Shown: in pieces, positions 41,447 to 50,391 of the stretch | How the letters are laid out: each line of letters opens with the position of its first letter | How positions within the stretch are numbered: position 1 is the first letter of the stretch | Assembly: GCA_964360635.1 (NCBI GenBank) | Contig: CAYHXO010000006.1 | Span: forward strand, 1 to 64,000 | Reading direction: 5' to 3' | Origin: CALRGE01 sp964360635 | Lineage (GTDB): Bacteria > Patescibacteriota > Gracilibacteria > UBA1369 > 2-02-FULL-48-14 | Length of the DNA: 64,000 nt | Program-made: the position numbers and the translations under genes | The notes under the pieces: model-generated | What the model was told of the DNA's origin: nothing | The model's database searches: none | The model's input: only the letters and a program-made list of their open reading frames with translations

Positions 41447-43009
41447 TTAATGCCTAAAACTCCTTATTCCGGTTACCACCATCGCTATTCCAAGTTCATC
41501 AGCTTTTGCGATTACTTCCGCATCACGGATTGAACCACCCGGTTGGATTATTGCCATGATTCCAGCGCTGTGGGCCTCTTCAACGCTGTCTGCAAACGGG
41601 AAAAATGCATCGGATGACATTACTGAACCCGGAATTCTGTCACCGCCTTTCATGCGGGCGAGCATAACTGCATCTACTCGAGACATTTGGCCGGCACCGA
41701 TTCCGGTTGCAACACAGCCACCCTTTTCGTGAGTTTTTGCGAATACAACGGAGTTTGATTTTACGTGTTTAACAAGAACCCGAGCAAATAACATTGCCTC
41801 AATTTGATCTGCTGTCGCTTCTTTTTTTGTGACTGTTTTGAGATCTTTTTCAGTTACGATATATTGATCAGCTGTTTGTACAAGAATTCCACCGCTGACC
41901 GTTTTTATGTTTCTTTGATTTGGATTTTTTCGTAGTTCGCCGGTTTCAAGAAGTCGTAAGTTTTCTTTTTTTGACAAAATTTCGAGCGCGCCTTTTTCAA
42001 ATTTTGTTGCCACAATTATTTCCACAAAAAGTTTGTGTTCTTGTATGTATTCCGCAATTTCTTTTGTACATTCACGGTTCAACGCAATCACGCAACCAAA
42101 AGCAGATTTTGGATCAACTTCGAATGCGAGAGTGAAAGCGTCGTTGATTTTTTCTGCAGTGGCACAACCACAAGGATTTGTATGTTTTATCACCGCAGCA
42201 GCTGCTTTATCAAAATCTTTCACAAGTTCTAATGCGGCATCTGTATCAATTATATTGTTGTAAGAAAGTTGTTTTCCTTGAAGTACTTTTGCGTTAGTTA
42301 CATTTGGGAAATGATCTGTCGGATCACGGAAAAATGCAGCTTTTTGATGAGGATTTTCGCCGTAACGAAGACTCATTACTTTCTCATAATGAAGGTCGAG
42401 TAGTTCAACCGGCTCACCTTTATATCTCAAATACTCGGCAATTGCGGAATCATAATTTGAAGTTTTATCAAAGACTTCAATTGCGAGTTTTCTTCGTGTT
42501 GCCAATGTTATTCCATTAAATTTTTCGAGTTCTTCAATAATTAATTTGTAATCATTTATTGCTGTGAGTGCGGTAACAAATTTGAAATTTTTTGCAGCAG
42601 AACGAAGCATTGCAGGACCGCCAATATCGATTTGTTCAATTGCTTCATCTTCAGTTGCACCTTCCTTAGCGATTGTTTCACGAAATGGGTACAGATTAAT
42701 AACGACCATGTCGATTGGAAGAATTCCATTTTTCTCTGCTTCTACTTCGTCTAAACCTCTACGCTGTAAAATTCCTCCGTGAATTTTTGGGTGAAGTGTT
42801 TTTAATCGCCCACCCATCATTTCAGGAAATTCTGTGTAGTCAGAAACATCAGTCACTTCGAATCCGGCTTCTTTCAAGAATTTAGCAGTTCCACCGGTAG
42901 ATAAAATTTCTGCACCATGAGCACGAAGTGCCTCAGCTAAAACACTAAGCTCAGATTTATCAGACACGCTGATTAAAACTCTAGCAATTTTTCTTGTATC
43001 TTCAGTCAT
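41447..43009 (-). CDS. purH: Bifunctional AICAR transformylase / IMP cyclohydrolase
   Basis: 520 aa, standard length, catalysing the last two steps of IMP synthesis. The N-terminal IMP cyclohydrolase domain (MGS-like) has ARVLISVSDKSELSVLAEAL, STGGTAKFLKEAG, GRLKTLHPKIHGGIL and DMVVINLYPF. The AICAR transformylase domain has LRYGENPHQKAAFF, the catalytic Lys-His in VIKHTNPCGCA, HVKSNSVVFAK, GAGQMSRVDAV and SDAFFPFADSVEEA. Both active sites look intact. It is the first gene of purH-purP-purP, with a structured leader just upstream. Confidence 0.97.
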   Translation of the reverse strand: MTEDTRKIARVLISVSDKSELSVLAEALRAHGAEILSTGGTAKFLKEAGFEVTDVSDYTEFPEMMGGRLKTLHPKIHGGILQRRGLDEVEAEKNGILPIDMVVINLYPFRETIAKEGATEDEAIEQIDIGGPAMLRSAAKNFKFVTALTAINDYKLIIEELEKFNGITLATRRKLAIEVFDKTSNYDSAIAEYLRYKGEPVELLDLHYEKVMSLRYGENPHQKAAFFRDPTDHFPNVTNAKVLQGKQLSYNNIIDTDAALELVKDFDKAAAAVIKHTNPCGCATAEKINDAFTLAFEVDPKSAFGCVIALNRECTKEIAEYIQEHKLFVEIIVATKFEKGALEILSKKENLRLLETGELRKNPNQRNIKTVSGGILVQTADQYIVTEKDLKTVTKKEATADQIEAMLFARVLVKHVKSNSVVFAKTHEKGGCVATGIGAGQMSRVDAVMLARMKGGDRIPGSVMSSDAFFPFADSVEEAHSAGIMAIIQPGGSIRDAEVIAKADELGIAMVVTGIRSFRH

Positions 43010-43020
43010 AATTTGGAAAT

Positions 43021-43068
43021 CTTTGCGGCCCTTTTGGGCCTAATGCTTAGGCCTTCAGCCTAACTGCC
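43021..43068 (-). promoter_or_regulatory. Structured purH leader with mutually exclusive hairpins
   Basis: On the minus strand the 80-nt gap between yidD and purH can fold as GGGC-AG-TTAGGC-TGAAG-GCCTAA-...-GCCC, or as the later hairpin GGCCC-AAAA-GGGCC. Both use the same GGCCC, so only one can form. The second hairpin ends about 16 nt before the purH start and has no T-run. It does not fit the ZTP (pfl) riboswitch consensus by eye. A cis-regulatory role is inferred. Confidence 0.4.
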
Positions 43069-43089
43069 CGGGAGACATTACACCTTATC

Positions 43090-43311
43090 TCATGGCAAAT
43101 CAATACCCCCGCGCGACCAAGGATTACAACGAATAACTCTCCAAATTCCCATTAAAATTCCCTTTATGTTGCCATGTTTTGTGATCGCTTCATGCGTGTA
43201 AGCACTACAGCTTGGCGTAAACTTGCAATAACCACCTGGAAAATAATGTCTCAGCCAAGAATGATCTGGTGAAAGTGTCTTTTGGTAAATACGAATTAGG
43301 AATCTTACCAT
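43090..43311 (-). CDS. yidD: Membrane protein insertion efficiency factor YidD
   Basis: 73 aa. The family signature is clear: IRIYQKTLSP, FPGGYCKFTPSCSAYTHEAI (three conserved Cys in the family, two seen here plus one later), GIWRVIRCNPWSRGGIDLP. YidD helps YidC-dependent insertion of inner-membrane proteins. It overlaps the upstream peptidase gene by 7 bp, so the two are coupled. It is usually near rpmH, rnpA and yidC; those are not in this window, so it is displaced here. Confidence 0.95.
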   Translation of the reverse strand: MVRFLIRIYQKTLSPDHSWLRHYFPGGYCKFTPSCSAYTHEAITKHGNIKGILMGIWRVIRCNPWSRGGIDLP

Positions 43312-44498
43312 TTTGTTCCGTTACCCGTAAAATTTGAGCCTAATGCACTCGCAGGAAGCTTCTGACCTTTATATGAAACTTCAAAGTGAAGATGTATTCC
43401 GGTAGCACCTCGAACACGGCCGCTTTTTCCCATCTTTGCGATAACTTGTCCTTGTTTAACTGTATCTCCAACATTCACATAAAGTGCCTCAGCATGGGCA
43501 TAAAGTGTCACATAACCATTTCCGTGATCAATAACAATATGATTTCCATAACCACCACCGTAGTCACCTGAATGTGCTTTAACCACCGTGCCACCTGCCG
43601 CTGCAACAATTGCCGGCTGAGAACGATCTGCAATATCATAAGCATAATGTCCGGAATGAAAACCTTGTGTCACAAGACCATGAGTAGGTAAAATCCACCC
43701 CTGAGGATTTGGCGGAATATCATATTGTAAGACAGTAGGTCTGATTGAAGATGTTCCAGATTTACCTGGCGAGCTTGCAATATATGTAACTTCAGGCTGA
43801 CCATCTACAATTAGAAGATCAGTATCAGCAATTAATTCACCGTCCAAGCCATTAAATTCTTTGGTTTTATCAAGATTTCCTTTGTATTTTTCAATAAGTT
43901 TGGCAATTGAATCACCTGCTTTTGCCTTAACGTAATAACCGTCTTTCGGTGGAATAGATAATTTTTGACCGATTTTGAGGTAATCGCCGCTTCCAATAGT
44001 AGGATTTGCATATTTAATTGTGCTACTTTTTAAACCATATCTATATGCAATAACAGATAGAGTATCACCAGGCTGCACCTCATGTTCTACCTTATCGCTG
44101 CGATTTTGGCTAAAAAGGGCTTCACCTTCCAGTGGAGACGATTTAACAATGTAGCCCTCTTCATCTGTTATTACATCGAACCCTTCCTCCAAACCAAGAT
44201 TTTCATCAGTGTAATCAGCACCCTCATCATAGTTTGCGCTACTTATATTTACGGAAGTCATAACTAAAATAAGCATACTCCACGCAGTCACTGTCATATA
44301 AAGTCTTTTGGGAGCAGGCAGTCCATCAAGCGGATGCCTAAAAGACGGCAAAATTTTCCTTGAAGGAGTAATCAAATCCAAAACCTTCTTTATTGCTCTG
44401 ATCAGGAGAAACCAAAGGTGGCCCAAACGGCTTTGATAATGCCCTTCAAAGAGTTTTTTATGTCTCTCTTTTTTTGCATCTGAATTTATTTTGCTCAC
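43305..44498 (-). CDS. LysM-containing M23 metallopeptidase
   Basis: 397 aa, peptidoglycan-active envelope protein. One membrane segment (about 65-85, YMTVTAWSMLILVMTSVNIS) follows a basic cytoplasmic N-terminus. There is a clear LysM at about 137-185 (EVQPGDTLSVIAYRYGLKS) and a degenerate second LysM (VKAKAGDSIAKLIEKYKGN). The C-terminal lysostaphin-type M23 domain has HSGHYAYDIA (His, Asp zinc ligands), GYGNHIVIDHGNGYVTLYAH and GIHLHFEV (catalytic and ligand His). It would cut peptide cross-links in the wall. It is the first gene of the pair with yidD. Confidence 0.95.
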   Translation of the reverse strand: MSKINSDAKKERHKKLFEGHYQSRLGHLWFLLIRAIKKVLDLITPSRKILPSFRHPLDGLPAPKRLYMTVTAWSMLILVMTSVNISSANYDEGADYTDENLGLEEGFDVITDEEGYIVKSSPLEGEALFSQNRSDKVEHEVQPGDTLSVIAYRYGLKSSTIKYANPTIGSGDYLKIGQKLSIPPKDGYYVKAKAGDSIAKLIEKYKGNLDKTKEFNGLDGELIADTDLLIVDGQPEVTYIASSPGKSGTSSIRPTVLQYDIPPNPQGWILPTHGLVTQGFHSGHYAYDIADRSQPAIVAAAGGTVVKAHSGDYGGGYGNHIVIDHGNGYVTLYAHAEALYVNVGDTVKQGQVIAKMGKSGRVRGATGIHLHFEVSYKGQKLPASALGSNFTGNGTKW

Positions 44499-44539
44499 CG
44501 AGCCATTTTACTACTTTGTCTGTGATGGTCAATCCCCCC

Positions 44540-47500
44540 TCATTTAGCAGGTCTGCGTCTAAATAACGCAAGCGCAATCAAAGATAGAAGAACTAGTGCG
44601 CTTCCACCAATTGTTATAAGTGGTGAAATCTCTTCTGTTTGCCCTCCGGCGAAACCTGTTGTTGTTAATGTGAATTGTACTTGTACAGGCTTGCTTTGCG
44701 AATTATCAAGGTTACTAACAGAGTAGACTGTCGCTGTGTGCTCTCCGGCTTCCAAGCCTTCAGGTGCTGTTAGTTTAAAGTTCTGATCTGCAACGATTGT
44801 ATTGGTTAGTACAAGACTTCTCCATGTTACAACGATGCTTGTATCTTCACTCTGACTTAGACCGTCGATTGTTGCATTATTACCGTCTACTTTTACTGCA
44901 ATTTCAGGCGCTTTTATGCTTACTTCTTTTGATACAATCAAATCCTGGGGATATGAAACTGATATTGTTTTGTTATCTTTGCTCAATACCGCCGCAACTG
45001 TGTATTTTCCCTCTCCAAGTTCAGATGTGCTCAAGGAATATAATCCTTTTGCATCTGTTTTTGTTGTTCCGATAGTTGTTTGGTTTCCTTCAGCGTCAAT
45101 TAGATAAATACTTACATCTGTATCAGGTGAATCTGTTCCTCCCATCATGTACTGCTCACCTACAGAATTAACCTGTCCTTTCTTCACGTTACCTATGCTG
45201 ATTCCGGCAACTTTCGATGCCTTTGCAGGGTTAGTATCGTAAAGGAGTACTTCTGTTCCATCTGTTAATCCGTCTGAATCAGAATCGTCATTTCTTGGGT
45301 CTGTTCCCATTTGTTGCTCCTGTCCATCTGAAAGACCATCTTTATCTGTATCTATATTGCTGATTGTTTCATCTACAATTTTTGGATTGAATTTAGAAAC
45401 TTCTTCCGGCTTTTCCATCTCATCTGCAATACCGTCACCGTCTGTATCGTAACTTGCTGGGTTGCTTCCGTTTGCTAGTTCTACTGTATCTGCAACTCCA
45501 TCTTTATCTGAATCGTTTGATTTTGGATCTGTTCCATACAAGAACTCTTTAATATCTGGTAGACCGTCTTTATCAGTATCAGTATCGACAGCCAATTCCA
45601 AACCACTTCCGAAATTTTGATCCTTCCACCAAAGTGGTATTCCGTCAGTTCCTTTCTCCCCCATGAAATCTGATTTTAATAGAATTGGCGAGAATGCTAT
45701 GGGCTCTTGTTGTACTAAAATTTCTTCTGGCTTTTCGGCTGTTTCTTTCTGTACCGGAATTTCCGTTACTTCATTTGTATCTGGAGCATATAGATTTGAA
45801 TATGTTTCTTTGACTACTTGTTCTGGCTCAACTTGAGTCATGTCAGTATTTGTTTCTTCAACAGGAGCTAGGTTGACTTCAGGTACTACAGTAATAGTTT
45901 CCTCTGTGCTTTCTGTACCGATCTCTGGTTCCCCTGCCATACTTTGTCCTTCATCTTCTTCTACTAGCGATGCGTTTGGGATGTATGTTGGTAGACCAGT
46001 ATTCTGGCCTCCACCACTTGTTCCTCCAGAAGGTGCGATTATTGCCGTAACAGTGCTTGATGTTCGCGCGAATGCGTCTACAGCTCTAATGTTAAATATA
46101 TTTGCCCCTACTATTGTTGATACAGATAAAGTGAATGAACCGTCCCCTGCAACAGTTGTTGTATAAACATCATTAACATAAATTAGTGTCGCCACCTCAC
46201 CTGAACCACTAATAATGGACGATTCTCCTGAATACAATGGATCATAGACAAGTGTTGGGGGTGTTGGCGCTATTGTGTCTAAGGTTACATAATATGTTCC
46301 TGTCGTGGAAATGTTGTTTGATAAATCTCTTGAATCCAGTAGAAAAGTATTTAAACCTTCTATCAGTGTGAGCGGGCTAGCCGTCCAACTTGTTAATGAA
46401 TCAGTAGCGATCACAAGACTACCTGCATTGTATACTGCAGAATAGGCTTCCTTTGTTCCGGCAAGTATATATGTCGGATTTATTGTTGTACCTGTTGCAG
46501 AGGTAAGTATTGGTTCACTTGGAGGAGTCAGATCTGCCACAAGCGTTCCGGTTCCTGTTGTTGCCGAGCTTCTTCTATTAGTAACGTCATAGCTGTATAC
46601 CCAGTAGTTGTCATTTGTTAGCCCCAGCCCGGATACAACAAAACTGAGATCTGGATCCACTGTATTGTAGTTCTCAAACATGGCGAGGCTTCCTGTTCCA
46701 CTTAGATAAAAGATTTCAGTTGGTCCTGATGATCCATAAGTTCCGGCAATACCCGAAGTATTTGCAGTTGTGATTGTCACGTCAGGAACTTTGCCGGCAT
46801 TTGGGCTATTTGTGAAAATTATTGGAGCAAGTCCATTGTCAGGTAAATTATTTTCTAAAATTGCAATTCTGTCTGTTGACGCTCCATCAACTTTAATACC
46901 TGCAATTGCATTGTTTGCAATAGCCTGTGGAGTTCCGTTATGAGCACCGATATATACATCAGTAGCTCCACCATCAACTAAAATTCCTGAACCTCCATTA
47001 CCTCTTGGAGATTGATCAGCTAGCCTTCCAATTTCATTCAATTCAATAATTGAGTTTGATGCACCTGTTCCACTTATTAGAATTCCATTCCCGACGTTTG
47101 ACCCAATTATATTTTTATTCACATCAACGTTGGCGGTACCAATTTTAACAGTACCGTAAGCTTCAACTCCATGTGAGCCATTACCAAGAGCTTGACCTGA
47201 AGATCCTACTCCAATTCCATTATCATAAATCAATGTTCCGGTTGAAGTATTCGTAGTATAAATTCCTGATAGACTGTTAGAGGCAATTTGATTTGTGATA
47301 ATTTGCGTGCCTGTAACCCATTCATCAATTTTGATACCGTTCTGAATATTTGGCTTGGCAACGCTTCCTGATGCAGAAACACCAATGTAATTTTTAGAAA
47401 TTAAGTTATTTGATGAAGCAGTTCCTGTCACATATACTCCGCTCAATGTATTTCCTGAAATATAATTTCTTTGCGATGAAGTTGCCCCACCAACCGTGTG

Positions 47501-48463
47501 ATTTCCACTATTTAGGTGAATTCCATTCTGAGCATTTCCGGCAATAAACCCAGTTGCGGATATACCAATATAGTTATTTCTAATTGTTGAAAATTGAGTG
47601 TTTGGGCCAATTAAAATTCCATTCTGAGCATTTCCCAAAATTTGATTTGCCGCTGTAACACCACCAATTATCAGTGAAGTTACCGAGCCATTATTTGCGT
47701 TAATTCCATTTTCTCCATTTCCTGCGATTGTGCCTGCAAATCGGGCTCCGATAACATTGCCTGCAAGAGCTACGCTGGTACCGCCTGTGATATTTATGCC
47801 ATGTGTTGTACTCGATACAATTTCATTTCCCTGCATTGCGGAGTCACCACCAATGGCAATAGTATTACCTCCTGAAATAGTTATACCGACGTTATTGGCA
47901 CTCAGCGTACCAATGCTGTTGAAATATGCGCGTAAGCTAGAACCTGCTTCGAAAGAAATTCCCGATGTTGTTGATCCATCAAAATAGCAACTTTGCCTTG
48001 CTCCGGTGCCACCAACTTGAAAGTTTGAAACGGCAGCATTATCTACTTTTACTCCCTTTCTACATCCTGTGAAACCAATGCCATAAATTAATGTATTTGA
48101 TCCGTTGCTGACAACCATACAATCTATCGAAGAACTTCCTGATAAAATTATGTCTGGACCGATTAAATCATCCGGTGCCGTTGTACCATCAATAATAGTT
48201 TCACCTGTAATTGCATTCATCGTTGAAGAAAGAGCAATTGTTCCCGTTGTTGTGAAGTTTATTGTGTCACCTCCTGGATTTCCATTTGCATCTACAATCG
48301 CCTGTCTAAATGAGCCAGCTCCGGCATCTGCAGTAGTTGACACAGTGTACGTTGCCGCTTTTGTAAGCGGAATATTCGAAAGATATGTGAAAGGAAGCAC
48401 TATACCTAGAGATAGGATTAATGTTACTAATCCTGAAATATATTTTTTAAGTAGATTTGCCAT
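44540..48463 (-). CDS. Large surface protein: beta-helix, Ig-like, TSP3-type Ca repeats
   Basis: 1307 aa, secreted and anchored. A signal peptide (1-36) ends before KAATYTVSTTADAGAGSFRQAI, the start of a CSLREA-like beta-helix domain. Residues 60-560 are a right-handed parallel beta-helix of short NGI/GNAQNGI coils. Then come Ig-like beta domains (650-830), a Pro/Glu/Thr-rich linker (about 840-960), and thrombospondin-3-type calcium repeats (DTDKDGLPDIKEFLYGTDP, DSDKDGVADT, DTDGDGIADE, DTDKDGLSDG). Two more beta domains precede the C-terminal membrane segment and RRRPAK. It fits a cell-surface adhesin, possibly for host-cell contact. It has no LPXTG. The gene stands alone. Confidence 0.9.
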   Translation of the reverse strand: MANLLKKYISGLVTLILSLGIVLPFTYLSNIPLTKAATYTVSTTADAGAGSFRQAIVDANGNPGGDTINFTTTGTIALSSTMNAITGETIIDGTTAPDDLIGPDIILSGSSSIDCMVVSNGSNTLIYGIGFTGCRKGVKVDNAAVSNFQVGGTGARQSCYFDGSTTSGISFEAGSSLRAYFNSIGTLSANNVGITISGGNTIAIGGDSAMQGNEIVSSTTHGINITGGTSVALAGNVIGARFAGTIAGNGENGINANNGSVTSLIIGGVTAANQILGNAQNGILIGPNTQFSTIRNNYIGISATGFIAGNAQNGIHLNSGNHTVGGATSSQRNYISGNTLSGVYVTGTASSNNLISKNYIGVSASGSVAKPNIQNGIKIDEWVTGTQIITNQIASNSLSGIYTTNTSTGTLIYDNGIGVGSSGQALGNGSHGVEAYGTVKIGTANVDVNKNIIGSNVGNGILISGTGASNSIIELNEIGRLADQSPRGNGGSGILVDGGATDVYIGAHNGTPQAIANNAIAGIKVDGASTDRIAILENNLPDNGLAPIIFTNSPNAGKVPDVTITTANTSGIAGTYGSSGPTEIFYLSGTGSLAMFENYNTVDPDLSFVVSGLGLTNDNYWVYSYDVTNRRSSATTGTGTLVADLTPPSEPILTSATGTTINPTYILAGTKEAYSAVYNAGSLVIATDSLTSWTASPLTLIEGLNTFLLDSRDLSNNISTTGTYYVTLDTIAPTPPTLVYDPLYSGESSIISGSGEVATLIYVNDVYTTTVAGDGSFTLSVSTIVGANIFNIRAVDAFARTSSTVTAIIAPSGGTSGGGQNTGLPTYIPNASLVEEDEGQSMAGEPEIGTESTEETITVVPEVNLAPVEETNTDMTQVEPEQVVKETYSNLYAPDTNEVTEIPVQKETAEKPEEILVQQEPIAFSPILLKSDFMGEKGTDGIPLWWKDQNFGSGLELAVDTDTDKDGLPDIKEFLYGTDPKSNDSDKDGVADTVELANGSNPASYDTDGDGIADEMEKPEEVSKFNPKIVDETISNIDTDKDGLSDGQEQQMGTDPRNDDSDSDGLTDGTEVLLYDTNPAKASKVAGISIGNVKKGQVNSVGEQYMMGGTDSPDTDVSIYLIDAEGNQTTIGTTKTDAKGLYSLSTSELGEGKYTVAAVLSKDNKTISVSYPQDLIVSKEVSIKAPEIAVKVDGNNATIDGLSQSEDTSIVVTWRSLVLTNTIVADQNFKLTAPEGLEAGEHTATVYSVSNLDNSQSKPVQVQFTLTTTGFAGGQTEEISPLITIGGSALVLLSLIALALFRRRPAK

Positions 48464-48532
48464 ACTTCCGGTATAAATTTTTATTTATCCTGATATTATA
48501 GCAAAATTCCGGTGATTTATCTAGTGCTTGCT

Positions 48533-49423
48533 CTATTTTAGAAGAGTGTTGATGTGATCTGCAACAGTCTGCATTAAATTCATATCAAAAGAGTCAGCCA
48601 ACATTTTTGGCAGATTGCTTTCATCAACTGCAGATTTGATTTTTTCTTCATTTAAATAGACTTTTCGCAGTCCGCCGGAAAGTGCTGAGTTTATCATAAC
48701 AACAGTATGCTTATAATCAGGCTGAGCGTGATCTTTTTCAGTTTGGATTCTCCAGTATGGAACTTTAATTTTTGCTATAAAAGTTGAAGCCTCACGTTCA
48801 GCCCAAAAAGTTTCATCATCACAATCTGCAACTTCATCTAAATGACCGAGGCCGGAACCATCACAGCCGGCTGTATCATCTCTATTTGCAGGGCCTTCAT
48901 AATCAGATAGAAATTTAATTGGCAAATCAGGATATCGAGATAAAACACCTGATGCCATTGTGACTCCAAAAGAGAACGAAGCAATTCCCATCTTATCCGA
49001 ATCAACTTCTGGTAATTTTGCTACATATTCAATAATTGCCTTTAAACCATCCTGTTGAATAAAACCATCATGATCTTCCTTGCCAGCACTATTTCCCCTA
49101 CCGTCAGGATCAAAAATAACAACCGTGAAGCCTTGATCAGCCAAATCTTGTGCGGATGTTTTACGACTCAAGAACGCAGAACTGTCTCCCGTTGCACCCG
49201 GTACTAGGAAAACCGTTGGTAATTCACCTTGATTCCAATCACTAGGGTGAATAATTTTTACATATAACTGAGCCGAGTCTGATGGGTTTTCGACATAATA
49301 AGTATCTTTTTCCTGATGGGCACTGGTCTCAGTTGATACTGTTGGCAATATTTTATTTTGGGTTTGAGTACAAGAAACAATAAAAATAAAACATAATATG
49401 AGAATTATATTTTTCTTAAGCAT
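48533..49423 (-). CDS. Lipoprotein alpha/beta hydrolase
   Basis: About 296 aa from the ATG at 49423 (MLKKNIILILCFIFIVSC), which places the lipobox IVSC correctly. Longer starts up to 49456 overlap the DUF475 gene. The alpha/beta hydrolase fold is seen in VFLVPGATGDSSAFL (oxyanion loop), FDPDGRGNS, the nucleophile Ser in GIASFSFGVTMASG, an acid around ETEKDHAQPDYKH, and a His in that block or in VADHIN. A dienelactone-hydrolase-like or acyl-esterase role is likely; the substrate is unknown. It is coupled to the upstream membrane gene by an 8-bp overlap. Confidence 0.8.
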   Translation of the reverse strand: MLKKNIILILCFIFIVSCTQTQNKILPTVSTETSAHQEKDTYYVENPSDSAQLYVKIIHPSDWNQGELPTVFLVPGATGDSSAFLSRKTSAQDLADQGFTVVIFDPDGRGNSAGKEDHDGFIQQDGLKAIIEYVAKLPEVDSDKMGIASFSFGVTMASGVLSRYPDLPIKFLSDYEGPANRDDTAGCDGSGLGHLDEVADCDDETFWAEREASTFIAKIKVPYWRIQTEKDHAQPDYKHTVVMINSALSGGLRKVYLNEEKIKSAVDESNLPKMLADSFDMNLMQTVADHINTLLK

Positions 49424-50351
49424 TTGCATTAGTATTAACATTCGCCTTGTTTTCATTTCTTGATTTCAAGAAGAAGTACACAATTGTGCCGATTGTTAGA
49501 ATTGGAGAAAGCCATTCCGGAATAGGATAGTGGAATGCATGTCCAAGCATTACCAAAGACAAGAAGAAAACTGAATACATGGCACCGTTGCCCAAGTAGG
49601 CATATTTTTTGATCCTTTCGATGTTTCCGATTGTAAGCTCTCTTACCACGAATGCACCGATACCATTTCCTAATAAAATTAATGGCACTGAAAGTGTGAA
49701 TGCAAATGCTCCCAAAACTCCATCAATAGAGAATGAAATATCAATTATTTCAAGGAATAAAATCTTACTAACATCGGACATATTTCCCGTCATAAGTTTT
49801 TTCTCTGCCTGTTCGGCGTTTTGTTTGAAGCCATGAGTGATGAAAAATCCGGTTGAACCGACTACCGCCGCAAATCCCAAAACAGGATCGATTTTCATTC
49901 CATACCAAACAATTATACTTAATAAAATTGAAACAATCGCATAAAACCAAACTCCGTGTTTCATGAAGAATTTTTCCCCATGCAATCCAAAGTTTTTTTC
50001 TTCTAAAAATAGCCAATGGAAAAATAAGAATAGTAAAAATACTCCGCCCCCCATCAACAAGATTGGTGCGGTTTTCTCTATTGATTCTGCTATCGCAGGA
50101 TCGTTACTGAAAGTTGCCGTAAGTGCGCCGATTGGGCCAAGAACTGGGTTAACCATCCAAACAATAAACCATGGCAGAAGGCCTCTAACAACAAAAACTG
50201 CAAAGAAAAGTCCGTAAAATAAAAACCACTTCTTCGCTTTTTGTGACATTGTTGAAAGAACCTGTGCATTGATAATTGCGTTATCAATACTGCTGACTGT
50301 TTCAAATACAACGAGCCCGAGTACCGTCAAAATCATTCCTAATATGTTCAT
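49416..50351 (-). CDS. DUF475/TerC-like integral membrane protein
   Basis: About 311 aa from the ATG at 50351 (MNILGMILTVLGLVVFETVSS); a start at 50369 is also possible. The longer frame runs into mutL and is rejected. Eight or so hydrophobic segments are seen. The pattern FETVSSIDNAIINAQVL and a later EIIDISFSIDGVLGAFAF are the paired acidic-membrane motifs of the TerC/DUF475 family (metal or tellurite-resistance related, possibly metal export). It is divergent from mutL with 40 bp between, and precedes the hydrolase. Confidence 0.85.
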   Translation of the reverse strand: MNILGMILTVLGLVVFETVSSIDNAIINAQVLSTMSQKAKKWFLFYGLFFAVFVVRGLLPWFIVWMVNPVLGPIGALTATFSNDPAIAESIEKTAPILLMGGGVFLLFLFFHWLFLEEKNFGLHGEKFFMKHGVWFYAIVSILLSIIVWYGMKIDPVLGFAAVVGSTGFFITHGFKQNAEQAEKKLMTGNMSDVSKILFLEIIDISFSIDGVLGAFAFTLSVPLILLGNGIGAFVVRELTIGNIERIKKYAYLGNGAMYSVFFLSLVMLGHAFHYPIPEWLSPILTIGTIVYFFLKSRNENKANVNTNANA

Positions 50352-50391
50352 GATTTTTATTTTAGTCATAATTATGCTTAAATCAAGATGT

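Noticed and set aside
43040..43070. attC-like GCCTAAC/GTTAGGC at the purH leader
   Set aside because: Only one such half is present with a local hairpin; better explained as leader structure. No recombinase nearby.
43012..43085. ZTP (pfl) riboswitch upstream of purH
   Set aside because: The conserved pseudoknot and CCUGGGC-type motifs are not found in the right order.
44797..48476. Long open frames antisense to the surface-protein gene
   Set aside because: Low-complexity Ser/Pro/Val text caused by the repetitive Thr/Gly codons of the real gene; shadow frames.
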